64,000 nt of DNA, taken from positions 37,464 through 101,463 of the forward strand of contig JAJXWH010000016.1 in NCBI GenBank assembly GCA_021781745.1. The letters are read 5' to 3'. Numbering within the stretch: the stretch's first letter is position 1; each line of letters opens with the position of its first letter. The translations under genes were made by a program, and so were the position numbers. Shown in pieces: positions 33,776-44,246 of this stretch. The DNA is from Bacillota bacterium. Its GTDB lineage: Bacteria; Bacillota; Clostridia; Clostridiales; Clostridiaceae. Below the pieces are notes generated by a model. That model saw only the letters and a list, made by a program, of their open reading frames with translations. It was not told the origin of the DNA and did not search any database.

Positions 33776-34291
33776 ATGAAAAATGAATTAATTAATGAGA
33801 TGTTTGAGAAAAAAATGAATCTCATATATAAGTATTTGGTCAAGCTTGGCTGCAGTCAAGATAATGCTGAAGATATAGTTCAAGATACATTCTATAAGGC
33901 ACTAAAGTACATTGATGGTATAAAAGCTGATAAGATTTCAGCATGGCTTTTTAAGGTAGCAATTAACAAATATTATGATTTATGTAGAAAAAATAATAAA
34001 CGTATTTATTTAAATATTGATGAAGGAGTTTTTAAAGATAACTTAACTGATAGAAAGCTAGTTGAAGATTTTATATTAGATCTAGAAAAAAAAGATGAAA
34101 TTCTTCAAATTTTAAATTCCATTAGTGATATTCAAAAGAATCTGCTGCTCCTTAAATATGACATGGGCTTATCTTACAAAGAGATAGCAGAATTTTTAGG
34201 CATAAATGAGAATACAGTTAAAACTTATCTTTTTAGAGCTAGAGAACAATTTAAAAATTGGGGGTGTAATTATGAAAAGACAAAATATTAG
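33776..34291 (+). CDS. ECF-type RNA polymerase sigma factor
   Basis: 171-aa sigma-70 family factor of the ECF group. Region 2 spans about 10-75 (IYKYLVKLGCSQDNAEDIVQDTFYKAL and the KISAWLFKVAINKYYDLCRKNN core-binding/-10 part). Region 4 (about 110-165) has LLLLKYDMGLSYKEIAEFLG and NENTVKTYLFRAREQ. GGGGG is 5 bp before ATG 33776; an ATG 3 bp earlier is possible. No anti-sigma gene of the usual kind follows. Instead the gene overlaps a membrane iron-sulfur protein gene by 20 bp, which could act as its sensor (inference). Confidence 0.88.
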   Translation: MKNELINEMFEKKMNLIYKYLVKLGCSQDNAEDIVQDTFYKALKYIDGIKADKISAWLFKVAINKYYDLCRKNNKRIYLNIDEGVFKDNLTDRKLVEDFILDLEKKDEILQILNSISDIQKNLLLLKYDMGLSYKEIAEFLGINENTVKTYLFRAREQFKNWGCNYEKTKY

Positions 34292-35012
34292 AAAATTGTT
34301 TTTAATAAGTGCAATGTTATTGTTTCCGATAACAATATATTATTTTTCACCATATTTAATTATTCAAGGGGCAATAGAAGGGATAATTAATGGTAGTTTC
34401 ATTGTATTTCTTGCAATGTTAGTAAGTTCTGTTTTTTTAGGAAGAGTGTTTTGTGGGTATTTATGTCCAGCAGGTGGAATTCAAGAATGTGCAATGATTA
34501 TTAATGGTAAAAATCCTAAGCAGGGTTGGAAAAATAATATAAAGTATGTGATTTGGATGGTATGGATAATAGGTGTAATTACTTGTTTTATATTTGGAAA
34601 ACAAGAATTAACAGTAGATTTTTTCTATATGACTGAACACGGAATATCAATATCTAATATACAGGATTATATTATATATTATGGAATAGTACTTTTATTT
34701 TTTATTCCGTCTGTAGCATTTGGTAAAAGAATCTTTTGTCACTATTTTTGCTGGATGGCACCATTTATGGTGATAGGAAGTAAATTGGGAAATCTGTTTC
34801 ATATTAAAGTTCTTAGACTAGATGCCAACAAAGATGCATGTATAAACTGCCATGTGTGCGATAAGAGCTGTCCGATGAGCCTTAATGTGGCAGAGAAAGT
34901 TCAAATTGAGATAATGGATGATAAAGAGTGTATATTATGTGGAGCATGTGTTGATAATTGCCCTAAAAAGGTAATTACTTATAAAGTGAAGAAAAGGGGA
35001 AAACATAAGTGA
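34272..35012 (+). CDS. NapH/MauN-like membrane 4Fe-4S protein
   Basis: 246-aa protein with four to five membrane helices. Two CX3CP motifs near the membrane (GRVFCGYLCPAGG about 54-66 and FCHYFCWMAP about 156-165) and two ferredoxin-type clusters near the C-terminus (CINCHVCDKSCP about 195-206 and CILCGACVDNCP about 223-234). It would move electrons at the membrane. ATG 34272 follows GGGGTG and gives the normal family start. Translationally coupled to the sigma gene upstream and the PadR gene downstream (ATAAGTG overlap). Confidence 0.88.
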   Translation: MKRQNIRKLFLISAMLLFPITIYYFSPYLIIQGAIEGIINGSFIVFLAMLVSSVFLGRVFCGYLCPAGGIQECAMIINGKNPKQGWKNNIKYVIWMVWIIGVITCFIFGKQELTVDFFYMTEHGISISNIQDYIIYYGIVLLFFIPSVAFGKRIFCHYFCWMAPFMVIGSKLGNLFHIKVLRLDANKDACINCHVCDKSCPMSLNVAEKVQIEIMDDKECILCGACVDNCPKKVITYKVKKRGKHK

Positions 35013-35551
35013 AAAAAACAAGGTTTGTATTACTTGGACTTCTTCAGGAAGAAGAATTAAGTGGATATGAAATGAAAAGAATTATAGATATGCGAATGTC
35101 ATTCTTCTGGCAGGAAAGTTTTGGACAAATATATCCAGAACTTGGTAAGATGATGAAAGAAGGATTAATTGATTTTTCTAATGAAGAATCAACAGGAAAA
35201 ATGAAACGTGAAAAAATAAGATATAAAATAACTCTAAAAGGAAAAAAAGAGTTAAAGCAATGGATGGAAGCAGAAAATGAAAAAGATACTACTAGAAGCG
35301 AATTACTTTTGAAAATGTATTTATCAACTGATAAAAATGTGGAGGAAATGAGAAAACATATCATTCAGTTTAAAAAAGAATCAGAGCAAAAATTGGAATT
35401 ATTTAATTTATTTGATGCAGATTTAAATCAAAATATACAATTGCATAATAATCATAGGCAGATATTGTGTGTATTAAATCTAGGCATACGTCAGACGAAG
35501 TTATATATTGATTGGAGTAAGGAAATGTTAGATCTTTTGGATAATGAGTGA
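35009..35551 (+). CDS. PadR family transcriptional regulator
   Basis: 180-aa PadR protein. Winged helix at residues 1-80 (FVLLGLLQEEELSGYEMKRIID, then IYPELGKMMKEGLI and the beta wing KIRYKITLKGKKEL) followed by a Vir-act-alpha-C helical dimerisation region (about 90-178). GTG start overlaps the NapH-like gene by 4 bp. Third gene of the sigma-NapH-PadR operon; ligand unknown. Confidence 0.88.
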   Translation: MKKTRFVLLGLLQEEELSGYEMKRIIDMRMSFFWQESFGQIYPELGKMMKEGLIDFSNEESTGKMKREKIRYKITLKGKKELKQWMEAENEKDTTRSELLLKMYLSTDKNVEEMRKHIIQFKKESEQKLELFNLFDADLNQNIQLHNNHRQILCVLNLGIRQTKLYIDWSKEMLDLLDNE

Positions 35552-35555
35552 TTTT

Positions 35556-35588
35556 TAGCCACACTTTATAATTGCTAAGGTGTGGCTA
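35556..35588. terminator. Bidirectional terminator
   Basis: TAGCCACACTT pairs with AAGGTGTGGCTA with T-rich DNA on both sides, between the convergent PadR gene and the 75-aa gene. Confidence 0.75.
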
Positions 35589-35609
35589 TTTCTATATAAG
35601 AAATTTAGA

Positions 35610-35837
35610 TTACTCCCAATCTACAATATTATCAAAACCATCCATTTCATTTATTGCCCATTCAACAGCTTCTCTGCTGCTGCCAAATTCCTCATTAGTA
35701 CTACTTACATATGAATAACCCTCTTTATCATCTACAGATTGAATAAATAATTCTTTTACACCATCAGTCATGCTTATTTCACCATTTGCTTCAAGAGTAT
35801 CTATTAATTCCTTTGGTATTGTTAAACTTGCTTCCAT
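35610..35837 (-). CDS. Small acidic protein, 75 aa
   Basis: 75-aa acidic protein (MEASLTIPKELIDTLEANGE...) with AAGGTGG before ATG on the minus strand. No membrane segment or known motif; ends in a Trp-rich acidic tail (VEWAINEMDGFDNIVDWE). The first part has the strand-helix look of a short DNA- or partner-binding protein, but I do not recognise it. Confidence 0.65.
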   Translation of the reverse strand: MEASLTIPKELIDTLEANGEISMTDGVKELFIQSVDDKEGYSYVSSTNEEFGSSREAVEWAINEMDGFDNIVDWE

Positions 35838-36055
35838 GTGATAACCACCTTTCTATAATATATTTCAAAATTATGATTCTACAAATAGCATTCTTTTATA
35901 ACTTATTTTTATATTTTGTACAAAATAACGATAATATATAATAAGTTTTTTGCTATGCAAAATTGTAAAATAACATGAGTAAGGAAAGATGGTTGGCAAC
36001 AAAGTCAATGTAAAAGATTTGTAAATTAAATAAATTATATATCGAGTTCATACAT

Positions 36056-36106
36056 TTGTAATAAAGTTGTGATAAAACTGTTAAATTACTGTTGTAATAT
36101 TATATT
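36056..36106 (+). promoter_or_regulatory. Four 11-bp-spaced repeats before lipoprotein gene
   Basis: TTGTAAT (36056), TTGTGAT (36067), CTGTTAA (36078), CTGTTGT (36089) are spaced exactly 11 bp, like PhoB/PhoP boxes, and TATATT follows at 36101-36106. They lie in the 310-bp gap before the lipoprotein gene; the rest of that gap is AT-rich and featureless. Confidence 0.4.
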
Positions 36107-36147
36107 AGCAAGAAGCTCACATAATATATTGCAATGGAGGAATTAGA

Positions 36148-36714
36148 ATGAAAAAGATAATTTATGCACTAACTGGAATAGTAATTACAACAACATTAAT
36201 GGTTGGATGCAGTAAAACTAGCACTGGAACTACTCAAGCGGCTCAAGGTAGTCAAAATGCTTCAACTGAAGATGGAACAGCTCCTCAAAAGAACTTTCAA
36301 GCAGCAGATTTACAAGGAGAGGTATCAAGCATAGACGGAAATAAGATAACACTGAAACTTATTAAGGCACCAGAAAGACCTCAAGGCGGAGATAAGAAAA
36401 ATGCAAATCAAAATGGTGACCAAAAGACTTCACAAGATAATAATACAGATGGTCAGGCATCTATGAGAAAAGGTAACAGACAAGTAGAGTATACAGGTGA
36501 AACTAAAGATATTACAGTCAGTGACGGAATACAAATAGCTGCAATGAACAGAGGAAAACAAAATACAGATGCTAAGACACTTACAGCTAGTGATATAAAA
36601 GTTGGTGATATACTTTCAATAACATATTCAGATAAAGAAAAAGAAACAATTTCAAAAATTGTTGTTAGACAGGCTGCAGATCAAAATGCAAAGGCTGATG
36701 CCAATAGTAAGTAA
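36148..36714 (+). CDS. Predicted lipoprotein of unknown function
   Basis: 188-aa lipoprotein: signal peptide with lipobox TLMVGC (Cys about residue 20), a low-complexity Gln/Ser/Thr linker, then a beta-rich part (LQGEVSSIDGNKITLKLIKAP about 54-74; TASDIKVGDILSITYSD about 148-164). This pattern resembles extracytoplasmic OB-like domains that occur with efflux or biofilm genes. GGAGG precedes ATG. Preceded by an array of 11-bp repeats, so probably controlled by an OmpR-type regulator. Confidence 0.8.
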   Translation: MKKIIYALTGIVITTTLMVGCSKTSTGTTQAAQGSQNASTEDGTAPQKNFQAADLQGEVSSIDGNKITLKLIKAPERPQGGDKKNANQNGDQKTSQDNNTDGQASMRKGNRQVEYTGETKDITVSDGIQIAAMNRGKQNTDAKTLTASDIKVGDILSITYSDKEKETISKIVVRQAADQNAKADANSK

Positions 36715-36729
36715 ATAAATAATGATAAT

Positions 36730-36784
36730 GCTCTATATTGAGTTATAGAATCTTAAAGATTTTATAATTTAATATGGAGCTTTT
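36730..36784 (+). terminator. Terminator of the lipoprotein gene
   Basis: GCTCTATATT pairs with AATATGGAGC (one wobble) around an AT-rich inner part and is followed by TTTTGTT. Confidence 0.6.
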
Positions 36785-36859
36785 GTTATTTAAGAGTGTT
36801 TATAACAGACATTTTAATGATGTTATATACATTTATATAAATTAAAATCGTCATACTGA

Positions 36860-36913
36860 TTGTTAACTTATAAATATAATAAAGTTGACAATAATCAATA
36901 AAAGGTATATATT
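36860..36913 (+). promoter_or_regulatory. BirA operator and promoter of the biotin operon
   Basis: TTGTTAAC (36860-36867), 16 bp, then GTTGACAA (36884-36891): the BirA/biotin repressor operator with one mismatch. TTGACA (36885-36890) inside the right half is a consensus -35; TATATT (36908-36913) follows after exactly 17 bp. Biotinylated BirA would block this promoter. Confidence 0.85.
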
Positions 36914-36933
36914 GGGTTTGGAGGTGGGGAACA

Positions 36934-37530
36934 ATGGAAAATGAAAAAATAAACATAATACAAAATAATATAAAAATATCAACACATCAATTAGTCTTTT
37001 GTGCAATCTTTACAGCATTAATTGCATTAGGTGCATTTATTAAGGTACCAATACCAGTATTACCTTTTACCCTTCAATTTTTATTTACTACTATGGCAGG
37101 TCTTATTCTTGGAGGGAGAATAGGAGCTTATAGTGTTTTAATGTATATCTTGCTTGGGCTTATGGGATTACCGATCTTTTCTGAAGGAGGAGGAATTGGT
37201 TATATATTTAAACCGAGTTTTGGATATTTGATTGGATTTTATATTGCAAGTTATGTTACAGGAAAAATTGTAAATAGAAAATTAAATCCTACTTTTACAG
37301 AGATTTTAAGTGGTAACTTTATTGGACTAGCTATTGTTTATGGAATAGGGATGATTTACTACTATATAATTTGTAACTATGTAATCAATACTCCAATTGG
37401 ATTATGGCCACTGTTTTTATATTGTTTTATTTTAGCTGTACCAGGAGATATTTTACTTTGCATACTGTGTGCACATCTTTATAAACGTCTTACTCCAGCA
37501 ATTAAAAAACTTTCATATGGGGGAGTTTAA
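36934..37530 (+). CDS. bioY: Biotin transporter BioY
   Basis: 198-aa membrane S-component of a biotin ECF-type importer, about six helices. Family marks: IKVPIPVLPFTLQFLFTTMAGLILGGRIG (about 36-64), GGGIGYIFKPSFGYLIGF (about 88-105). GGAGGTG before ATG 36934. First gene of a BirA-controlled operon; bioD follows after 1 bp. No ecfA/ecfT genes nearby, so a shared energising module elsewhere is assumed. Confidence 0.94.
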   Translation: MENEKINIIQNNIKISTHQLVFCAIFTALIALGAFIKVPIPVLPFTLQFLFTTMAGLILGGRIGAYSVLMYILLGLMGLPIFSEGGGIGYIFKPSFGYLIGFYIASYVTGKIVNRKLNPTFTEILSGNFIGLAIVYGIGMIYYYIICNYVINTPIGLWPLFLYCFILAVPGDILLCILCAHLYKRLTPAIKKLSYGGV

Positions 37531-37531
37531 T

Positions 37532-38212
37532 ATGAACAAGAAGATTTTTATTACTGCAACAGGTACAGATATAGGGAAAACATTTGTGGCAGCGCTTATA
37601 GTAAAAAAACTAAGAGATGATAGGATTAATGCAGGTTACTATAAAGCAGCACTAAGTGGAGCAGAGGTTACAAAAAATGGATTAATCCCAGGTGATGCAT
37701 GTTATGTAAAAAGAATTGCAAATATAAATGAAAATACAGATAATCTTGTATCATATGTATATAAAGAGGCTGTGTCACCGCACTTGGCAGCCCAAATAGA
37801 AGGAAATCCAGTTGAAATGAGAAAAGTTGAAGAAGACTTTAATAACGCTTTATTAAAATATGATTATTTGGTTATGGAGGGCAGTGGGGGAATAGTATGT
37901 CCTATAAGATATGACCATAAAAAAATTCTACTTGAAGACATAATAAAAGAATTAGGCCTTTCAACTTTAATTATTGCAGATGCAGGACTTGGAACAATTA
38001 ATCATGTGGTTCTTACTGCAGAATATTTAAAAAATAGGAATATATCAATAAAAGGAATTATATTAAATCATTATATTGAAGGTAATATGCTTCATGAAGA
38101 CAATAAAAAAATGATAGAGGCAATTACTAGAATTCCAGTAATTGCAACGGTAAAAGAGAATGAGGAAGTTTTAAACATTAGTACTGAAAAATTGTTAGAA
38201 ATCTTTGAGTAA
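37532..38212 (+). CDS. bioD: Dethiobiotin synthetase BioD
   Basis: 226-aa ATP-dependent carboxylase-type enzyme that closes the ureido ring of dethiobiotin from DAPA and CO2. P-loop ATGTDIGKT (about residues 8-16), Lys in YYKAALSGA (about 37), and EGSGGIVCPI (about 112). ATG 37532 with GGGGGAG upstream; an in-frame ATG inside bioY lacks a ribosome site. Sits directly after bioY. Confidence 0.93.
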   Translation: MNKKIFITATGTDIGKTFVAALIVKKLRDDRINAGYYKAALSGAEVTKNGLIPGDACYVKRIANINENTDNLVSYVYKEAVSPHLAAQIEGNPVEMRKVEEDFNNALLKYDYLVMEGSGGIVCPIRYDHKKILLEDIIKELGLSTLIIADAGLGTINHVVLTAEYLKNRNISIKGIILNHYIEGNMLHEDNKKMIEAITRIPVIATVKENEEVLNISTEKLLEIFE

Positions 38213-38232
38213 ATTTTAAAATAGGAAAGAGA

Positions 38233-39582
38233 ATGAAAATGAATTTAGTAGAAAAAGATTTAAAATATATATGGCATCCATGTTCACAGATGAAAGATTA
38301 TGAAAAATTAAAACCAATTATAATTGATCATGGAAAAGGTATTTATTTATATGATAAGAACGGCAAAGAGTATATAGATATTGTAAGTTCATGGTGGTGC
38401 AATTTGCTTGGGCATTGTAATCCAACAATAAATGAATATATCAAAAATCAGCTTGATAATTTGGAACATGTTATTTTTGCTAACTTTTCTCATGAACCAG
38501 CAATAAAACTTTGTGAAGAGTTAATTGAAATTATTCCTAAAGGACTTACAAAATTTAATTTTTCAGATAATGGTTCTGCATCTGTTGAGTGTGCCCTAAA
38601 AATGAGTTTTCAGTATCAATATCAAACTGGAAATAGAAAGAAAACAAAATTTATGTGTTTAAGTGAAGGGTATCATGGTGAGACAATTGGAGCATTATCT
38701 GTTGGAAGTATGGATTTATATGCTAAGATTTATAAACCTATGTTAATGGATACAATTCATGTGGAAGCTCCAGATTGTTATAGATGTCCTTATGGTAAAA
38801 CTAGAGGTTGTTGCAGCGCAGAATGTTTTGAGCATGCAGAAAAATCTTTTAATGAATATGGGGAGGAGACTTGTGCAATAATTGTTGAACCACTATTGCA
38901 GGGAAGTGCAGGAATGAGAATATATCCACCTATATATTTAAAAAAATTAAGGAAACTATGTGATGAGTATAAAGTGCTTCTTATTGCAGATGAAATTGCC
39001 ACAGGTTTTGGCAGGACAGGAAAAATGTTTGCTTTTAACCATGAAGATGTCAGCCCAGATATTATGTGTGTTTCAAAAGGATTAACAGGAGGATACATGC
39101 CTATGGCAATAACAATCACAACAGAGGAAATCTACAATGCATTCTATGATGATTACAATAAAGGAAAAGCATTTATGCATAGCCACACATACAGTGGAAA
39201 TCCTTTAGGATGTTCCGCAGCTCTAGCAGTTCAAAAGATATTAAGGGAAGAAGCTATATTGGAAAAGGCAAAGTTAAGAGCAGATTATTTAAATAATAAG
39301 TTAAAAGATGCATTACTAGAACATCGAAACATAGGTGAAATAAGAAGCATTGGACTTATTAATGCAATGGAGCTTGTAAAAGATAAGAAGACAAAAGAAG
39401 GCTATGATCCTAAGCTTAGGATAGGATACGAGATATATAAAAGGGCATTAAATAAAGGCTTGATTCTTAGACCTTTAGGAAATGTATTATATTTTAATCC
39501 ACCACTAATTATCAATGAAGAAGAAATAGATAAAGCAGTTTCAATCTGCAAGGAGTCTATAGAAGAAGTATTAAGATATTGA
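38233..39582 (+). CDS. bioA: Adenosylmethionine-8-amino-7-oxononanoate aminotransferase BioA
   Basis: 449-aa PLP enzyme converting 7-keto-8-aminopelargonate to DAPA with SAM as amino donor. Class-III aminotransferase motifs: DIVSSWWCNLLGH (about 50-62), SDNGSASVE (about 113), LLIADEIATGFGRTGK (about 247), and the PLP lysine in MCVSKGLTGG (about 282). ATG 38233 follows AGGAAAG; ATG 38239 is an alternative. Third gene of the bio operon. bioB and bioF do not follow, so they must lie elsewhere or be absent. Confidence 0.94.
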   Translation: MKMNLVEKDLKYIWHPCSQMKDYEKLKPIIIDHGKGIYLYDKNGKEYIDIVSSWWCNLLGHCNPTINEYIKNQLDNLEHVIFANFSHEPAIKLCEELIEIIPKGLTKFNFSDNGSASVECALKMSFQYQYQTGNRKKTKFMCLSEGYHGETIGALSVGSMDLYAKIYKPMLMDTIHVEAPDCYRCPYGKTRGCCSAECFEHAEKSFNEYGEETCAIIVEPLLQGSAGMRIYPPIYLKKLRKLCDEYKVLLIADEIATGFGRTGKMFAFNHEDVSPDIMCVSKGLTGGYMPMAITITTEEIYNAFYDDYNKGKAFMHSHTYSGNPLGCSAALAVQKILREEAILEKAKLRADYLNNKLKDALLEHRNIGEIRSIGLINAMELVKDKKTKEGYDPKLRIGYEIYKRALNKGLILRPLGNVLYFNPPLIINEEEIDKAVSICKESIEEVLRY

Positions 39583-39706
39583 TCACTATTAATTAGCTTA
39601 TCAGAGCATTTAATAGTCAAGTTGATTAATAATATAGTTATGTATTACAATACTATTAGTAAATTATTTATAGAAATCCATATACTGATTAGAGGATGAT
39701 TAAACG

Positions 39707-40465
39707 ATGAAGGTTGATTTAAGTAAGATAGTTAATAATAAAAAGATTACACCTATAGAAGAACAGGTACTAGAATATATAATTAACAATATTGATAGTG
39801 TTATGGAGATTGGAGTTAGAGGAATTGCTTCAGCAAACTATACATCTACCTCAACAATTATGAGACTTTCGAAAAAATTAGGTTTTACAGGATTTATTGA
39901 TATGATTTATAATATAACTCCTCTAATAGATGGTAGTAATACTGGAATTGTAGAAAAATCAGAAGCATTAATAGGCACGGATATTAATTTTTTGTCTAAA
40001 TATATAGATGAGGAACATGTAAAAAGATTTATTGAAATATTAGCAAGGGGAACTCGGAAGTATATTTTTATTTATGCAAGAGGCTACTCTGAAATTGCGG
40101 GGGAATACTTTAATAAAAAAATGCTTGGTATAGGGGTAAAGAGCATATTGATAGATTCTAAGGGCAGCTTTGAAAATAATTTAGAAGATATGGAAACACT
40201 AATAGTAATATCTAAATCTGGAGAGACTAAAGAAGTATTAGATAAGGTTCAAGTGGCGAAGAAGAAAAATAAAGTAGTGGTTTCATTTACAAAGGAAGTC
40301 GAGAACAGTATTTCAGCTCTTTCGGATATTTCCTTTAAGATATTTGATATGCATAAATTAGATGACAGCAATGTACTGCCTAACTCGTTTTTTGCAAATA
40401 TGCTCATGTTTATGGAGTACTTAATTTATAGATATTATGAAGAAACAAAAAAAGAACGTAAATAG
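39707..40465 (+). CDS. RpiR-family regulator of the alpha-glucoside PTS operon
   Basis: 252-aa regulator. N-terminal HTH_6 domain (1-77) with IRGIASANYTSTSTIMRLSKKLGF; C-terminal SIS sugar-isomerase-fold domain (about 110-240) with YIFIYARGYSEIAGEYF and IVISKSGETKEVLDKV, which binds a phosphosugar. It sits immediately upstream of the EIICB and 6-phospho-alpha-glucosidase genes on the same strand, behind its own terminator, so it is their likely GlvR-type regulator. Confidence 0.88.
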   Translation: MKVDLSKIVNNKKITPIEEQVLEYIINNIDSVMEIGVRGIASANYTSTSTIMRLSKKLGFTGFIDMIYNITPLIDGSNTGIVEKSEALIGTDINFLSKYIDEEHVKRFIEILARGTRKYIFIYARGYSEIAGEYFNKKMLGIGVKSILIDSKGSFENNLEDMETLIVISKSGETKEVLDKVQVAKKKNKVVVSFTKEVENSISALSDISFKIFDMHKLDDSNVLPNSFFANMLMFMEYLIYRYYEETKKERK

Positions 40466-40473
40466 TTCGTTTT

Positions 40474-40507
40474 AGAAACCTGTTATCTTTTATGCTAACA
40501 GGTTTCT
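40474..40507 (+). terminator. Terminator after RpiR-family gene
   Basis: Perfect 12-bp stem AGAAACCTGTTA / TAACAGGTTTCT with a 10-nt loop, followed by TAATGTCT; separates the regulator from the PTS genes. Confidence 0.75.
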
Positions 40508-40523
40508 TAATGTCTAAAATCTA

Positions 40524-40552
40524 TTTCAATTAAATGAAAACGTATATATAAT
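40524..40552 (+). promoter_or_regulatory. Promoter and operator of the PTS genes
   Basis: TTTCA-N6-TGAAA (40524-40539) forms an inverted repeat over the -35 region (TTTCAA 40524-40529), with TATAAT 17 bp on at 40547-40552. TGAAAACGTATATA (40535-40548) also matches a CcpA cre site at all but two positions. Candidate RpiR operator and carbon-catabolite site. Confidence 0.5.
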
Positions 40553-40594
40553 GAGCCTATGAACGACACAATAATTTAATAAGAGGTGGAAATT

Positions 40595-42184
40595 ATGAAG
40601 GATAAAATTATGAATGCCATGCAAAGATTTTCTAAAGCTATGTTTATTCCAGTATTAATACTTCCAATTGTAGGTATACTAATAGCCTTTGGAAATATCT
40701 TCACAAATGCCAAGTTAGCAGAATATGCACCGTTTCTAAAAAACGATATAATATTTGGATTTGGTAAAATACTATCTGGTTCTTTAGTACCTATACTATC
40801 AAACCTTGGGATAATATTCTGTGTTGGGTTAGCAGTAGGACTTGCAAAAGAGAAAAAAGCAGAATCAGGTTTCACATCAGTTTTAGTTTATCTAATATTT
40901 AATAATGCTATGAATATTTTTCTTAGCTTATCAGGGAAATTAGTTCCAGCAGACCAGTTAAGTGGGTCTGGTCAAGCAGTTGTACTTGGAACTCAAGTTT
41001 TAGACATGGGAGTTTTTTTAGGAATAATTTTAGGAATAGTTGTAGCTTATGTCCATAACAAGTATTGCAAAAAAGAATTTAATGGAGCATTTCAAATATA
41101 TGGTGGTTCAAGATTAGTATTTTTAATATTAATCCCAGTAGTAGTTATACTAGCAGTTATTCTTTCTTATGTTTGGCCATCAGTACAATGGGGAATATCA
41201 AGTTTAGGATACTATATACAAAAGAGCGGTAACTTCGGAATATTCATATACGGAATGTTAGAAAGACTTCTAATTCCAACAGGCTTACATCACTTAGTAT
41301 ATACTCCATTCTTATATAGTCAGCTTGGGGGAATAGAAACTATAGGAGGTAAAACAATTGAAGGAGCAAGAAATATTTACTTTGCACAAATTGCAGATCC
41401 TTCAGTTAAAGTTTTATCTAGTACAGTTATATGGGATGCTAGAGGATTATCAAAAATGTTTGGTTTAGTAGGGGCTTGTTTAGCACTTTATCACACAGCT
41501 GATCCTGATAAGAAAAAGAAAGCTAGAGCAATACTTATACCTGCAGCAATTACATCAATAATAGCTGGTGTTACAGAGCCTATTGAATTTTCTTTCTTGT
41601 TTACAGCACCAATATTATTTGGAGTGCACGCAGTATTAAGCGGGCTTGGAATGGTAGCTTTAAACATGCTAAACGTAAGAGCTATAGCACCTAATGGATT
41701 TATAGATTTCTTGCTTTATAACTTACCATTGGGTATAGAAAAAACGGGCTGGCCAATGTTCATTTTAGTAGGTATAGTACAATTTGCAGTTTACTACGTA
41801 ATATTTAGATTCCTAATAGTCAAGCTTAACTTAAAGACTACTGGAAGAGAAGATAATACCGAGGAAGTTAAACTTTATACTAAGCAAGACTATAAGGAAA
41901 AAGTAGCAGGGGAACAAGGTACAGGAGATAAAGCTTCAGGAAATGAAGCACTTGTAATAATAGAGGCCCTAGGAGGAAAAGAAAATATTAAAAAAGTAGA
42001 TAATTGTTTCACAAGATTAAGATTAATTCTCGATGACACATCAAAGGTAAATGAAGCTATGTTAAAAGGAACAGGGGCTACTGGCGTAGTTAAAAAAGGA
42101 GAAAATGTTCAAGTAGTATACGGATTACATGTAACTAGAATTAGATCTATAGTAGATGAAGCACTAGGAATCATAGGAGAATAA
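40595..42184 (+). CDS. PTS alpha-glucoside transporter subunit EIICB
   Basis: 529-aa sugar transporter. EIIC membrane domain about 1-415 (ten or so helices; ERLLIPTGLHHLVYTPF near 225 and GVTEPIEFSFLF near 330 are the glucose-superfamily signatures). EIIB domain about 455-529 with phosphorylated Cys in KKVDNCFTRLRL. It imports and phosphorylates an alpha-glucoside such as maltose. ATG 40595 follows GAGGTGG; the upstream GTG is part of that ribosome site. Needs an EIIA, and the adjacent EIIA gene is broken. Confidence 0.92.
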   Translation: MKDKIMNAMQRFSKAMFIPVLILPIVGILIAFGNIFTNAKLAEYAPFLKNDIIFGFGKILSGSLVPILSNLGIIFCVGLAVGLAKEKKAESGFTSVLVYLIFNNAMNIFLSLSGKLVPADQLSGSGQAVVLGTQVLDMGVFLGIILGIVVAYVHNKYCKKEFNGAFQIYGGSRLVFLILIPVVVILAVILSYVWPSVQWGISSLGYYIQKSGNFGIFIYGMLERLLIPTGLHHLVYTPFLYSQLGGIETIGGKTIEGARNIYFAQIADPSVKVLSSTVIWDARGLSKMFGLVGACLALYHTADPDKKKKARAILIPAAITSIIAGVTEPIEFSFLFTAPILFGVHAVLSGLGMVALNMLNVRAIAPNGFIDFLLYNLPLGIEKTGWPMFILVGIVQFAVYYVIFRFLIVKLNLKTTGREDNTEEVKLYTKQDYKEKVAGEQGTGDKASGNEALVIIEALGGKENIKKVDNCFTRLRLILDDTSKVNEAMLKGTGATGVVKKGENVQVVYGLHVTRIRSIVDEALGIIGE

Positions 42185-42223
42185 TACAATTCACAGAAAT
42201 AGTTGAATAATAATATAAATTAA

Positions 42224-43938
<1,715 letters not shown>

Positions 43939-43942
43939 GAGA

Positions 43943-43970
43943 AGCTTAGTGTTACAGCACTAGGCTTTTC
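43943..43970 (+). terminator. Terminator of the alpha-glucoside operon
   Basis: AGCTTAGTG pairs with CACTAGGCT (one wobble) around a 6-nt loop, followed by TTTTCTT. The next 170 bp up to the first small peptide are AT-rich with nothing distinct. Confidence 0.7.
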
Positions 43971-44140
43971 TTAATTACTTTACAAAAAATATATCAAGAA
44001 AATTACTTTCTATTAAAATAAAACCTAGCTATATATTTTCAAGAATTTATTAAAAAATTTATAAATATATTGTTATTTTATAAAGTAAACCATATATCCT
44101 AATTGTAAAGAATATAGAAATAAAAATTTTAAGGGGAATG

Positions 44141-44224
44141 ATGAAGATGAGAGAAAGAAAGTACGCACATTTAAAAAGAGCAGCTATGCTGCATATAAGA
44201 ACATTTTATGGATTAACTTATTAG
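44141..44224 (+). CDS. Short peptide resembling start of downstream protein (1)
   Basis: AAGGGG precedes ATG 44141; 27 codons, MKMRERKYAHLKRAAMLHIR... The MRERxYxxLxR start matches the N-terminus of the protein at 44429 (MRERRYVRLRVDM). May be a partial duplication of that gene's 5' end, a leader peptide or a true microprotein. Confidence 0.45.
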   Translation: MKMRERKYAHLKRAAMLHIRTFYGLTY

Positions 44225-44246
44225 TATATAAATTTGAGGGGAAATG

